Shown one piece after another: positions 54,740 through 64,000 of a stretch of DNA of 64,000 nucleotides. The DNA comes from Orientallactaga sibirica (Eukaryota; Chordata; Mammalia; Rodentia; Dipodidae): positions 13,592,501 to 13,656,500 of the forward strand of contig JAEOAD010000024.1 of the NCBI GenBank assembly GCA_036365145.1, in the 5' to 3' direction. The position numbers were made by a program, and so were the translations under genes. The first letter of the stretch is position 1; each line of letters opens with the position of its first letter. The notes under the pieces are model-generated. The model was not told where the DNA came from. It saw nothing but the letters and a program-made list of their open reading frames with translations, and made no database searches.

Positions 54740-55528
54740 AATACAAGTGCAGTAGTGGTAAATGGCCATGGTGGGTAACCAACTGCTCTTGATTTGGCTA
54801 ATAGATCCACTCAGTGGAATGGAACTCACTGCTGGAACTGGGAAATAAGTCAAAGCCATGTACAAAAAATGAGCTCAGTCTCCAAGATCAAGATGCCACC
54901 AAATGTGGGCTAGAAGAGAGCCAATGCATATAAAATTCCCTCCAAAACATATGTGGTCATCCCTTCTATCTAGTGCTAACTTCTCTCTCCATTGGAGAAT
55001 TTGCTTATCTTTTTTCAGGTGGACAACGACCCTGAAGGGAGGATCAGCTAACCACACCTCACCAGCTGAAACCATAGAACAACGCAGGGGAAGGGCAAGA
55101 ATACAGCGTTCAAGGCGATCACGACACCAGAAAAAGGCTGAAGGAGATAAACACAGAGAACATCCAACTCCAACTAAGCCAGATATCCAGAGACACAGAG
55201 GCTCCCAAAACCTCATCAATGAAGCAGAACTAAAATGACCCCAAAGTGGCTCAGGGAAACTCGTGGAAGAGGGGGCGGAAAGATTGTTAGAGTCACAAGT
55301 TGGGGCATTATGCACAGAGACTGGGGCCTATCCACCAGAACTCTTGAGTAAACTCACAATACAGGATCCACATTCCCCATTGAGGAGGGCCCCTTTGAAA
55401 GTGGGAGGACGGGGAGGAAGACAATGGAACCAATACTATGAATGTAAAATCAGAATAATATAAATAAAAATATATATATTTATGAAAAAAAATAAAAAAA
55501 TAAAACTAAGGATGGGAGGCACATAAAA
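54740..55528 (+). mobile_element. 5'-truncated L1 (3' UTR)
   Basis: Flanked by the exact 13-bp duplication aaaaccagtatgt (54727-54739 and 55529-55541). Body nearly identical to 58738-59475. The tail has two A-rich blocks separated by about 25 bp (ctaaggatgggaggcacat, 55505-55523) that may be a short transduced segment. Confidence 0.95.
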
Positions 55529-55544
55529 AAAACCAGTATGTGCA

Positions 55545-55830
55545 ATGGTTCCTAGACTTGAGGCAACTTGGTAGTCATAGATGTGAGCAGTGTGAATCCA
55601 ATGTTAAGGGAATGAGTATAAAAGAAGAAATAGGGAGAAATATAAAAAGATTTTTAGAACTTCAGCTATTAGAAGATATCAAACAGGAGTTTGCATTTGC
55701 AAGTTTATGAGTATGTTTTAGATCTTGAAAAAGGCTAGAGCATGTGTGATGCAGAATGTACCCATGTTAGTACAAGACTGGTGGATGTCATATCCAAGGG
55801 AAATTTTAAAGTAGTCAAATATGAAATGAG
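55545..55830. other. Unassigned intronic stretch
   Basis: No repeat or gene recognised. Confidence 0.35.
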
Positions 55831-55832
55831 TG

Positions 55833-56005
55833 AGCTGGGCGTGGGTGGCGCACGCCTTTAATCCCAGCATTCGGGAGGCACAAGTAGGATTGCTGTGAGT
55901 TCCAGGCCACCCTGAGACTACATAGTTAATTCCAGGTCAGCCAGGGCCTGAGTGAGATGCTACCTTGAAAAACAAAAAAAAAAACAAAACAAAACAAAAA
56001 AAGAA
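55833..56005 (+). repeat. B1-type SINE
   Basis: gctgggcgtgggtggcgcac to gctaccttgaaaaac, A-rich tail. Confidence 0.95.
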
Positions 56006-56334
56006 ATGAATGAAGAATTTTGAGGACTTTCTGAATAGGAGGTGGAAGAGGTTCAAGGTACATCAGGCCGACTCCCAGGGTTCCTTCTCACATGAACAAC
56101 TTGACTGGTCCTAGTAGCATAGACTACCAATTTGTTCCACCAGCTATTCAAAGAGCTCTCAACTTTTTTCTCTATGATGCTGTTTGCAAGCCAATTTCCT
56201 GATATATAAAGCTGTTACTTACTGCACTGAAGCCTCTGGGAAAGGAGTCCTTGTCAAGAGTAACATTATTATTAGCAAAATTAAAATTAGAAAGATTATA
56301 TTGAAGGAGAGGGGTAGCTGAAAGGGACAACCAT
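56006..56334. other. Unassigned intronic stretch
   Basis: No repeat or gene recognised. Confidence 0.35.
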
Positions 56335-56337
56335 TTT

Positions 56338-56523
56338 AAAAAATAATTTATTTATGTACTAGAGAAACAGAGAATGGGCATGCCAGGGCCACTAGCCCTG
56401 CAAATGAACTCCATTTGCATGTGCACCATGTGCATCTGGCTTACGTGGGTTGCAGGGAATTGAACCTGGGTTTTTAGGGTTCACAGCCAAGCAAATTAAC
56501 CGCTAAGCCATTTCTCCAGCCCC
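56338..56523 (-). repeat. DIP-type SINE with target-site duplication
   Basis: taatttatttatgtactaga to gctaagccatttctccagccc; flanks gacaaccattttaa and gacaaccttttaa. Confidence 0.95.
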
Positions 56524-56794
56524 AGAGACAACCTTTTAAGAGAAACTTTTGGAAGAGAATGTTGAGTATCTATGGATGAGAGTAAATACCTTATCCCACT
56601 GATTTTATATTCAACTAGTACCTGGATAGATAAGATTCTCTTCAGAATAAATGTTCAGATAAAATGCAAAGCCTGGGTATAGTCTGTCTATAACAAGGTC
56701 CACTCATTTCAGTTAAAATGAAAAAATTTAATACCTGAGTTCTGCAACCCTTATATACTCCTGATAACCATTAAAAGTTTAAATTACTGTTTGC
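56524..56794. other. Unassigned intronic stretch
   Basis: No repeat or gene recognised. Confidence 0.35.
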
Positions 56795-56953
56795 AAGCTG
56801 GGCATGGTGGTGCACGCCTTTAATCCCAGCACTTGGGAGGCAGAGGTAGGAGGATTGCCATGAGTTCGAGGCCACCATGAGACTACAGAGTGAATTCCAG
56901 GTCAGCCTGGGCTAGAGCGAGACCCTACCTTAAAAAACCAAAAAAAAAAAAAA
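56795..56953 (+). repeat. B1-type SINE
   Basis: agctgggcatggtggtgcac to accctaccttaaaaaacc and A-run. Confidence 0.95.
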
Positions 56954-57167
56954 TTTTTTTAAAGTACCGTTTGCTATGACTGCCAGGAAGGATAAAGATG
57001 AGGAGGAGCATACAAGATCTTTAAGGATGGTGGACAAAAGCTGCTATTATAAAGAGAAATGGAAGGCCAGGCGTGGTGGCCCATGCCTTTAATCCCAGCA
57101 CTCGGGAGGCAGAGGTAGGAGGATCACCGTGAGTTCGAGGCCACCCTGAAACTACATAGTTAATCCC
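56954..57167 (+). repeat. Left copy of a 214-bp direct repeat flanking an L1
   Basis: From tttttttaaagtaccg to catagttaatccc. Matches 59491-59703 with about four differences including one A deletion. Includes unique sequence plus the first about 100 bp of a B1 (57066-57167), which stops abruptly where the L1 starts. Confidence 0.95.
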
Positions 57168-58286
57168 CAAAACCCCAGCAGCTCAGGAAATTAAACAATC
57201 ACTCAACCATTGGGATCTCATGAAGCTGAAAAGCTTTTTCACTGACAAAAATACTATAACCAAAGCCAGCAGATTACCCACAGAATGCGAGAAAATTTTC
57301 ACCAGCTATACAACTGACAGAGGCCTAATTTCTAGAATCTACAAAGACCTCCAAAACCTAAACAATAAATCACCAAACAACCCACTCACAAAGTGGGGCA
57401 GAGAACTGCACAGGCAGTTCTCAGAGGAAGAAATACAAATAGCAAATACACATTTAAGAAAATGTTCAACATCCCTAAACATCAGGGAAATGCAAATTAA
57501 AACAACTATGAGATTCCACCTTACCCCAGTAAGGATGGCTAACATTAAAAAAAAACAATGAAAACAAATGCTGGCGAGGCTGCGGAGAAATAGGAACAAG
57601 TCTTCACTGCTGGTGGGAATGTAAAATGGTTCAACCACTATGGACAGCTATATGGAGACTATTGAAAAGGATGACCATAGACCTACGAATGGATCCAGTT
57701 ATTCCCTTATTGGGCATTTACCCTAAAGGCTCCAAGCCTCAGATCAGAGACATTTGCTCAACCATGTTTATAGCTGCTCAATTCATAATAGCAAAGAGCT
57801 GGAATCAACCCAGGTGTCCATCACTAGATGAATGGATAACAAAGATGTGGTATATCTATACTATGGAATTCTACGTAGCAGTAAGGAAAGATGAAATAAG
57901 GAAATTTGAAAAAAATGGTCAAACATGGAACAGATCATCCTCAGTGAGCTCACCCAAGCACAAAAAGATAATCGTCGCATGGTCTCATTTATCTGTTGCC
58001 CCTAACCTGATTCCACGTAACGTGCGGCCAAACCTAATAAGCACTCTGAGGACCAGACAAGAAGGAGGGTGGGATGGAGGGAGGGTAAAGGTGGGAGGGA
58101 ATGAGAGGGTGGGAGGGAGGACAAGGGGGGGATACAAATTGGGACCCAAAAGGAAAAAAACCCTTTACTCTGAACAACAGGCTAAAACAGTGATCCTTCA
58201 GCAGGCCTACAGAGGGAATACTCGAACCACAGGAACCTGGAGAGAACATGATGAAGGCCAACTTTAATCTTGTCCTGCTTTTCTTT

Positions 58287-58328
<42 letters not shown>

Positions 58329-59490
58329 TCTTTCTCTTTCTCTTCTCTATACTCACTTTCTCTTTTACATTATCTATCTTTTTCCTCCCTCACCTTCCTA
58401 GGTGCAGATTTATAACTCCCAGTGCCAGCACAGGGTGAACTTCCACAATGAGTTGTTGATCTGAAACACCTACAAGGTTTCCCAAAAAAGACAGACTTCA
58501 GTCAGAGTACTTGGTGACCCACCAAAGGTTAATGGTAAGACTCTACTGTCGAAGACAGCATATGTGTGTGAGACCAAACACAGAGAGACCTGGCCAGAAT
58601 CTGGAAGAAGGTCAGTCCCCAGACAGTTAGCTAGTCTAGTACCAGAGGGTGCTACACGAGCAACTGGGGAAAATGTCTGAAATTGGTCCAAACAACTTGC
58701 AGTCTAAGATACTCAGCAGGAAACAATCTGACGTAATGTTCATACAAGTGCAGTAGTGGCAAATAGCCATGGTGGGTAACCAACTGCTCTTGATTTGGCT
58801 AATAGATCCACTCAGTGGAATGGAACTCACTGCTGGAACTGGGAAATAAGTCAAAGCCATGTACAAAAAATGAGCTCAGTCTCCAAGATCAAGATGCCAC
58901 CAAATGTGGGCTAGAAGAGAGCCAATGCATATAAAATTCCCTCCAAGACATATGTGGTCATCCCTTCTATCTAGTGCTAACTTCTCTCTCCATTGGAGAA
59001 TTTGCTTATCTTTTTTCAGGTGGACAACGAACCTGAAGGGAGGATCAGCTAACCACACCTCACCAGCTGAAACCATAGAACAACGCAGGGGAAGGGCAAG
59101 AATACAGCGTTCAAGGCGATCACGACACCAGAAAAAGGCTGAAGGAGATAAACACAGAGAACATCCAACTCCAACTAAGCCAGATATCCAGAGACACAGA
59201 GGCTCCCAAAACCCATCAATGAAACAGAACTAAAATGACCCCAAAGTGGCTCAGGAAACTCATGCGGAAGAGGGGCGGAAAGATTGTTAGAGTCAAGTTG
59301 GGGCATTATGCACAGAGACTGGGGCCTATCCACCAGAACTCTTGAGTAAACTTACAATGCATGACCCACATTCCCCATTGATGAGGGTCCCTTTGAAAGT
59401 GGGAGGACGGGGAGGAGGACAATGGAACCAATACTATGAATGTAAAATCAGAATAATATTAATAAAATATATATATTTATATTAAAAAAA
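57168..59490 (+). mobile_element. 5'-truncated L1, about 2.3 kb
   Basis: The ORF2 C-terminal part starts at once (GISWSELKSF-type region near 57205-57240, [44 protein letters not shown]). A slip in the A-run at 57547-57555 and another near 57900-57940 break the frame around the IPLLGIYPK and WNQPRCPSLDE blocks. The 3' UTR is 58000-59470 with a CT tract (58283-58330). Broken, hence not mobile. It lies in MZT1 intron 1, antisense to the gene. Confidence 0.95.
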
Positions 59491-59703
59491 TTTTTTTAAA
59501 GTACCGTTTGCTAAGACTGCCAGGAAGGATAAAGATGAGGAGGAGCATACCAGATCTTTAAGGATGGTGGACAAAGCTGCTATTATAAAGAGAAATGGAA
59601 GGCCAGGCGTGGTGGCCCATGCCTTTAATCCCAGCACTCGGGAGGCAGAGGTAGGAGGATCACTGTGAGTTCGAGGCCACCCTGAAACTACATAGTTAAT
59701 CCC
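59491..59703 (+). repeat. Right copy of the 214-bp direct repeat
   Basis: Starts directly after the L1 A-rich tail. Here the B1 is intact and continues past the repeat boundary to its own A-tail (59597-59760), so this side keeps the original target context. Confidence 0.95.
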
Positions 59704-59775
59704 AGGTCGGCCTGGGTCAGAGTGAGACCCTACCTCGAAAAAAGGAAAAAAAAAAAAAAGAGAGAGAGAGAGAGG
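59597..59775 (+). repeat. B1-type SINE, intact copy
   Basis: ggccaggcgtggtggcccat to accctacctcgaaaaaagg with A-run and (GA)n. Confidence 0.95.
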
Positions 59776-59884
59776 GAGAGAAATGGGCCCCTAAAAGCTT
59801 AACTTCATGTTAGCTCTCATGGATTGACTTAAACAAAATGTCGTATATATTTTCCTACAATTTTTGTTTAAAAATAGAAATACT

Positions 59885-60102
59885 GGGCTGGAGAGATGGC
59901 TTAGCAGTTAAAGCACATGCCTGTGAAGCCTAAGGACCCAGGTTCGATTCTCCAGGTCCCATGTAAGCCAGATGCACATCGATGCACATGCATCTGGAGT
60001 TGGTTGCAGTGGCTAGAGGCCCTGGCGTATCCATTCTCACTCTCTTTCTCTCTCCCCCTGTGTCTCTAATAAATAAATAATTAAAAATAAAATATTTTTA
60101 AA
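59885..60102 (+). repeat. DIP-type SINE
   Basis: tgggctggagagatggctta to ctctaataaataaataatt. Confidence 0.95.
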
Positions 60103-60104
60103 AA

Positions 60105-60300
60105 ATGGCTCAATGGTTGAAAGCACTTGTAGGTACTTGCTTGCAAAGCCTGCCAGCCCAGGTTCAATTTTCTAGCCACCCATGTACAGCTGGGTAGGCA
60201 GACATTCATTTGCAAGAGAGCCTGGTGCACCAAAATATACATACACGCATACAAACACATGCGCATGCAAGCAAGTAAATACATTAAAAATGTAAAAAAA
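60105..60300 (+). repeat. DIP-related SINE, divergent
   Basis: ggctcaatggttgaaagcac head, gcctggtgcaccaaaatata, A-rich tail. Confidence 0.7.
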
Positions 60301-60589
60301 AAAACCTCATTGGTCTTCTCTTTTTTTACAGCCTTACACTCTTGATAATCTTCATTTCATACCAAGTTCACTCAGAAAAGATGGTGGAGATGCAGTGATG
60401 CAAATTCCCAGTTCTCATGTGCATATCAGCAGTCCCACCAGGCCTAAGAGTTTTCCATTCCATTGAGAGCTTATGATGACATTTAGACAATAACCATAAG
60501 TAACATAAGAACATTTATTGAAGTAGGAGCTTTATGTTACCAACCCTGTTCAAAAACATCACACTGGCACCCACTGGTAAACCCAACAG
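60301..60589. other. Unassigned intronic stretch
   Basis: No repeat or gene recognised. Confidence 0.35.
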
Positions 60590-60655
60590 AAGGATCAGGA
60601 GTTTGAGGCCAGCCTGGACTATTCAAGATCTTGCCTCAAAATAGTAATTCCCGAA
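60590..60655 (+). repeat. B1-type SINE fragment
   Basis: gagtttgaggccagcctgga and gatcttgcctcaaaat. Confidence 0.75.
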
Positions 60656-60663
60656 ACAAAAAA

Positions 60664-60808
60664 AGCCAGGCATGGTGGTACACACCTTTAATCCCAGCAC
60701 TCCGGAGGCAGAGGTAGGAGGCCACCCTGAGGCTACATAGTGAATTTCAGGTCAGTCTGAACTAGAGTGAGACCCTACCTTGAAAAACAAAACAACAACA
60801 ACAAAAAA
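60664..60808 (+). repeat. B1-type SINE
   Basis: agccaggcatggtggtacac to accttgaaaaacaaaac; flanks agtaattcccgaaacaa and agtaatcccccaaacaa indicate insertion next to the older fragment. Confidence 0.9.
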
Positions 60809-61560
60809 GTAATCCCCCAAACAAGACAATAATTCTGGTATTGAGTGAAAGATGAAAGATGGAAGACCATATTGTTATATACATATAAACGTCTTGTGTA
60901 CACAAATCCACCTTTCCAAATAAAAATCAGAAGCGATCAAACATCAAGGAGGAAAAAACAAGCTGTACATAATGTTAGGAACACAAATCTCAGAACAACA
61001 GCTAAATAATCAAACACTAGTTGGGTGAAAAAAAATGTTGTAAACTGTCATCCAACAGAGTTATTCTTTAAAAAGGAAAGAAATGGAGAGTGCAGAAAAT
61101 TCCAGAAACTTCTATATGCAGGGGCAATATAGGAAGCAGTCTTGAGTGAAGGGGACACAGGACAGGATGCTAACACGTCCCGGTGAGAGTTCCATTGGGT
61201 TACCTTTTAAGAACACAGAGGCTGATGGGGGAACCAACACGACAGACTGCAAATGCCAACATTTACATCATTTATAGGCGGAGATGAGTAAAATGAAGAC
61301 AGAGAATGGTTACCTGCCAACGAGACGACATCTGATGCAACAGACAAGAAACATGATCACCTTTGCTATTCCTTTACCTGGTTGTCTTCACACTCACAAT
61401 AACCCTCAGGGCTATGGCTTTTTCTTACAAAGATGCCCCAGAGGAATTTAGTGGCAGAATAGACATTGGAGGGCAAGGGAAAAGGTTACTGGAAGAACAC
61501 TTCATCTACCCTGTGCTTAGGCCACACTCCCATGCCTGGAGCAGAGGACCCGCTAGCCCA
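60809..61560. other. Unassigned part of MZT1 intron 1
   Basis: Repeat-poor approach to the CpG island. No exon or SINE recognised. Confidence 0.4.
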
Positions 61561-61881
61561 GTGCGAGGGGGAACTGAGGCGATGGGGAAAGGGAGCTGTC
61601 ATTGATGCGATATTGACGCGCCCGCCCGGAGCAGGGACCAATCGGGCGCGATCGCCTCGACTTCGGCGTCGCGGGCTTCCCGCGAGGGCTGTGGGGTCCG
61701 AGTCGCGTAACGGGCCGCCACGAGGTCCGAACGCGGCGCGGGACACCCTCGGCCGGAGCTGAGTCCCGGCGGGTCCGTTGTCCTGGTGCGTCGACAAGCA
61801 CACACCGGGAAGCCGAGTCCCTCTGAATCGGGGGCTCCGGGAAGCCCGAAGAGCAGTCCACGCAGCGCCACGGGCACTCAC

Positions 61882-61954
61882 CGTCCATGGTCTCCCTCAC
61901 CGCGTTCAAGTTCGCCGCCGCCGCCGCCGCACCGCCACCGCCGCCGCTCGCCAT
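61882..61954 (-). CDS. MZT1: MZT1 exon 1 (start of MOZART1)
   Basis: The minus-strand ATG at 61954-61952 has G at -3 and +4. It encodes MASGGGGGAAAAAANLNAVR and then ETMD, plus the first base of a valine codon. The donor is ACG|GTGAGT (61882/61881), phase 1, joining exon 2. Spliced length 73+146+24 nt gives 80 residues and a stop; the human protein is 82 by my memory, the difference lying in the Gly/Ala tract coded by the GCC/GCG-type repeats at 61912-61952. The tract may vary between species with no effect on the helical core. The frame that runs on to 61553 is intron read-through. Confidence 0.95.
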
Positions 61955-62029
61955 GACGGGGCCGAAGAGGCGGGAGAACAGCCTGACCCGGAACTAGGAG
62001 CGCCGGCCGCTCGGCCCGGGCACACGTAC

Positions 62030-62340
62030 CGCGCTCGCGCCCGCACCGCCCAGGCCCCGCCCCTCGCGCCCCGCGCCTGCGTGGGGCGGCGTTGATTTGA
62101 ATTTGGAGCCTCGTTCCACGGCGAACGTAGAGCGAGGAGCGGGCGTTCGAATCGCCTCGGACGCTTCGACGCGATTGGCTGATTCGCGGACGGCGATGAC
62201 ACGCGATTGGTCCGTCGCCTTGGCATGCTGTGGTTGGCCCAGGACGAGCGAGGAAGCGGGGAGTTAAAGAGTCAGCTTGTCGTGTGAGCCTCCTCGGCCC
62301 CCCGGTGGGGGGTCTCTGCAGGCGCCCTTGGGGGGGCGTC
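62030..62340. promoter_or_regulatory. Bidirectional MZT1/BORA core promoter
   Basis: Two inverted CCAAT boxes (ATTGG at 62174-62178 and 62206-62210) lie 32 bp apart, the spacing typical of NF-Y sites in G2/M promoters. CHR-like hexamers TTTGAA (62096-62101) and TTCGAA (62146-62151) lie between them and MZT1; a GGGGCGG GC box is at about 62083-62089. No TATA box is seen. NF-Y plus CHR (DREAM/MMB-MuvB) control is established for mitotic genes; its use here is inference. Confidence 0.65.
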
Positions 62341-62358
62341 CTTTTTACAGCGGAGCAG
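62260..62358 (+). other. BORA: BORA non-coding exon 1 (candidate)
   Basis: A strong donor CAG|GTACGT stands at 62358/62359, the best one downstream of the promoter on the plus strand before the coding exon. The start is not defined by sequence. BORA has a non-coding first exon in other mammals by my memory. Confidence 0.45.
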
Positions 62359-62520
62359 GTACGTTCCTTGGTGGCTCCTGGCCTTCCCTCCCGTTTCCAC
62401 GTGGAGATCTTGGCTTTCCCGGCTCAGACCGCCCGGGGTGGATGGGAGCTGCCGGGCACCGCGGAGGGAGAGGGCGCCCAGACAACCATCGCTGGGGTTG
62501 GAGGTAACACTTCTCTGCTG

Positions 62521-62969
62521 TGCTTCGGCTTTTCAGTCGTCTCTTTCTCTCTGGCTGTACCCGCTCATGGACGTGATGCAGACTAGCTTTCCATACTGGG
62601 GACGAGGGAACATTTGGGGGGAGTGGGACGTTTGCGACCAAAGGCAGTAAATGTCCTAAGCCCCGTCAATCATACTGATCTAGTGAGGGCTTACGTGCAC
62701 ACCTTGGCACAAGTCTCCTGACTTCCCTTAGGACTGTTTAACTTAGATCAGGAGTCTAGAATTTAATTAATGCGAAGCTACTGATAGAAATCGTTTGGTT
62801 GACTGCCCTGTGTAAGGCACTTCTGAGTTTATTCTTCCGAAAGATGATAGTACCAAATATCTTACCTTTCGAACTTTCAGGGTTATCTTAAGGATCACTT
62901 GCAAAGATGTGTATGAAGCTTTATTGTAAACTATACAAATAACCCTAAAAAGATTAGGTTTTGGGTTAA
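62521..62969. other. BORA intron 1, unassigned part
   Basis: No repeat or exon recognised. Confidence 0.4.
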
Positions 62970-63126
62970 CTTTTTTTGTTGTTGTTTTTTCGAGGTGTCT
63001 CACTCTGGTTCACGCTGACCTGGAATTAATTTTGTAGTCTCAGGGTGGCCTCGAACTTACATTGATCTTCCTACCTCTGCCTCTGCCCAGTGCTGGGATT
63101 AAAGGCGTCTGCCACCATACCGAGCT
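62970..63126 (-). repeat. B1-type SINE
   Basis: tttttcgaggtgtctcactc to gccaccataccgagct; in BORA intron 1. Confidence 0.9.
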
Positions 63127-63204
63127 ATTTAACTCTTTTTGCAGAATGTTTGTTGAATACATTTTTATTATCAAGATTAACATCTGTGATAACTAGTTAT
63201 ATAT

Positions 63205-63446
63205 ACACACATACATACATACATGTATATATGTATATTTAATATTTATTTGCAAGCAGAGGGAGAGACAGAAAGAGGAGATGAGAGAGAGAATGGACGC
63301 ACTAGGGCCTCCAGCCACAGCAAATGAACTCCAGATGCTTGTGCCACCTTGTGCATCTGCCTTACATGGATCCTGGGGAATCAAACCTGGGTCCTTTGGC
63401 TTTGCAGGCAAACGCCTTAACCTCTATGCCATCTCTCCAGCCCAAT
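63205..63446 (-). repeat. DIP-type SINE
   Basis: (catacata) and aatatttatttgcaagcag tail side, to tatgccatctctccagccc, ending about 40 bp before the BORA acceptor region. Confidence 0.9.
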
Positions 63447-63490
63447 ACTTAGTATTTTTAATGTGTATGCTTCTCATTTTTTTCTTTTAG

Positions 63491-63658
63491 TTTGATTTCT
63501 GGGCTATGGGAGATGTAAACGAATTAAAAATGCAAATAACACCAGAAACTCCAGGAAGGATCTCCGTTTTAAATCCTTTTGAAAGCCCTAGTGATTATTC
63601 TAATCTTCATGAACAGACTCTTGCCAGTCCTTCTGTTTTCAAATCCACAAAACTACCA
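63491..63658 (+). CDS. BORA: BORA first coding exon (residues 1-51)
   Basis: The acceptor tttcttttag ends at 63490; the ATG is at 63506 with G at -3 and +4; the donor is CCA|GTAAGT at 63658/63659, phase 0. The 51 codons begin [20 protein letters not shown] and contain the conserved [12 protein letters not shown] block and [13 protein letters not shown], clearly Bora. Bora is an intrinsically disordered cofactor of Aurora A that promotes PLK1 phosphorylation at mitotic entry. Visible proline-directed sites are T12, T15, S27 and S41; S41 is a reported CDK site in human Bora. About one tenth of the protein is here; the remaining exons lie beyond the window. Frame continuing to 63718 is intron read-through. 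Confidence 0.96.
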
Positions 63659-63788
63659 GTAAGTTACTCTTCACTAATATTTACAAGAGATTTTAAATGG
63701 AAGTTCATTGCAAAATAAGTTTAGATGTATCTTTTATATCCTAAGAGACAGTATATCATGGAACATGTCAATGTAGTTTCATATATAT

Positions 63789-63790
<2 letters not shown>

Positions 63791-63846
<56 letters not shown>

Positions 63847-63860
63847 TGCATGCATGCATA
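63791..63860 (+). repeat. (AT)n then (ATGC)n microsatellite
   Basis: About 26 AT units followed by four atgc units, in BORA intron 2. Confidence 0.97.
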
Positions 63861-63864
63861 TAGG

Positions 63865-63972
63865 CTGCCCTCTTAACTCCACATGTAGCCAAGGATGTTC
63901 TTGAACTTCTGATCCTTCTGCCTCTACCTCCAGAGTGCTGGTATTACAACTGTGTGCCACCATGCCTGGTTT
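63865..63972 (-). repeat. B1-type SINE, old
   Basis: agtgctggtattacaactgt and gccaccatgcctggt are reversed B1; the following gagggttgaacctgg looks like a reversed tRNA-type SINE cut by the window end. Confidence 0.7.
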
Positions 63973-64000
63973 ATGCTATGCTGAGGGTTGAACCTGGGTA

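Larger units (their letters stand above)
61600..62520. promoter_or_regulatory. CpG island of the MZT1/BORA promoter
   Basis: GC-rich with dense CpG, in sharp contrast to the AT-rich, CpG-poor rest of the window. It covers MZT1 exon 1, the intergenic core and the probable BORA exon 1. Free of transposons. Confidence 0.93.

Noticed and set aside
54875..55315. 146-codon minus-strand frame, with a similar frame at 58876-59076 and plus-strand frames at 54903-55238 and 58904-59233
   Set aside because: They look conserved only because two nearly identical L1 3' UTR copies are present; that region is non-coding in L1.
56960..57065. Possible processed pseudogene (KDKDEEEH-like translation) in the duplicated segment
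   Set aside because: Only about 100 bp, no recognisable parent gene, and both copies are explained by the L1 target-site duplication.
57626..58267. 213-codon plus-strand reading frame, the longest in the window
   Set aside because: Its first part is L1 ORF2 C-terminal sequence and the rest runs in a shifted frame through the 3' UTR G-rich tract. A piece of a dead L1, not a gene.
61553..61881. Extension of the MZT1 exon 1 frame, and other GC-rich frames at 61466-62650
   Set aside because: A canonical GTGAGT donor ends exon 1 at 61882 and exon 2 continues the known protein; long frames in CpG islands arise from lack of AT-rich stops.

Overview
This is a mammalian nuclear window, almost certainly from a rodent. 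SINEs dominate it. One family is tRNA-derived, of the B2 superfamily type (start ggctggagagatgg, B-box-like ggttcgattcc, CT-rich 3' part, AAATAAA tail); another is a 7SL-derived B1 monomer (gctgggcgtggtgg...); B4 and ID-like copies also occur. From memory the first family matches the DIP SINE of jerboas and relatives (Dipodoidea), so I infer a jerboa-like species, not a mouse or rat. No bacterial, plasmid, phage or CRISPR features are present.

Only two protein-coding genes are supported, both at the right-hand end, where they diverge from one CpG-island promoter. MZT1 (MOZART1, a small subunit of the gamma-tubulin ring complex) runs on the minus strand: exon 1 at 61882-61954, exon 2 at 46293-46438, last coding exon at 44625-44648. 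Spliced, these give an 80-residue protein, and a probable 3' UTR continues down to about 42722. BORA (activator of Aurora A, which in turn activates PLK1) runs on the plus strand: a probable non-coding first exon ends at 62358, the first coding exon is 63491-63658, and the rest lies beyond the window. Both products act at mitotic entry and spindle assembly. The shared promoter has two inverted CCAAT boxes 32 bp apart plus CHR-like hexamers, the usual layout of G2/M promoters. The gene pair matches human 13q22.

Positions 1 to about 42700 are a gene desert (in human, the interval between DACH1 and MZT1). It holds layered transposon debris: ancient MIR, L2 and L1M remnants, MaLR-type LTRs (one element with both LTRs at 31475-33460), 5'-truncated rodent L1 copies, and dozens of SINEs. 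A few stretches free of repeats (6640-7490, 10300-10735, 20980-21420) look like candidate conserved non-coding elements. MZT1 intron 1 (46439-61881) is similarly repeat-filled and carries two nearly identical L1 3' ends.

No undescribed multi-gene system was found. The best leads are structural or regulatory: a 2.3-kb L1 flanked by an unusually long 214-bp target-site duplication; CTCF-like cores inside the DIP SINEs; an L1 with an apparent 3' transduction ending in a DNA-transposon fragment; a 175-bp near-perfect copy displaced by exactly 1440 bp; and a 25-bp perfect inverted repeat where two LTRs meet. Repeat family names come from memory of consensus sequences, with no search run.
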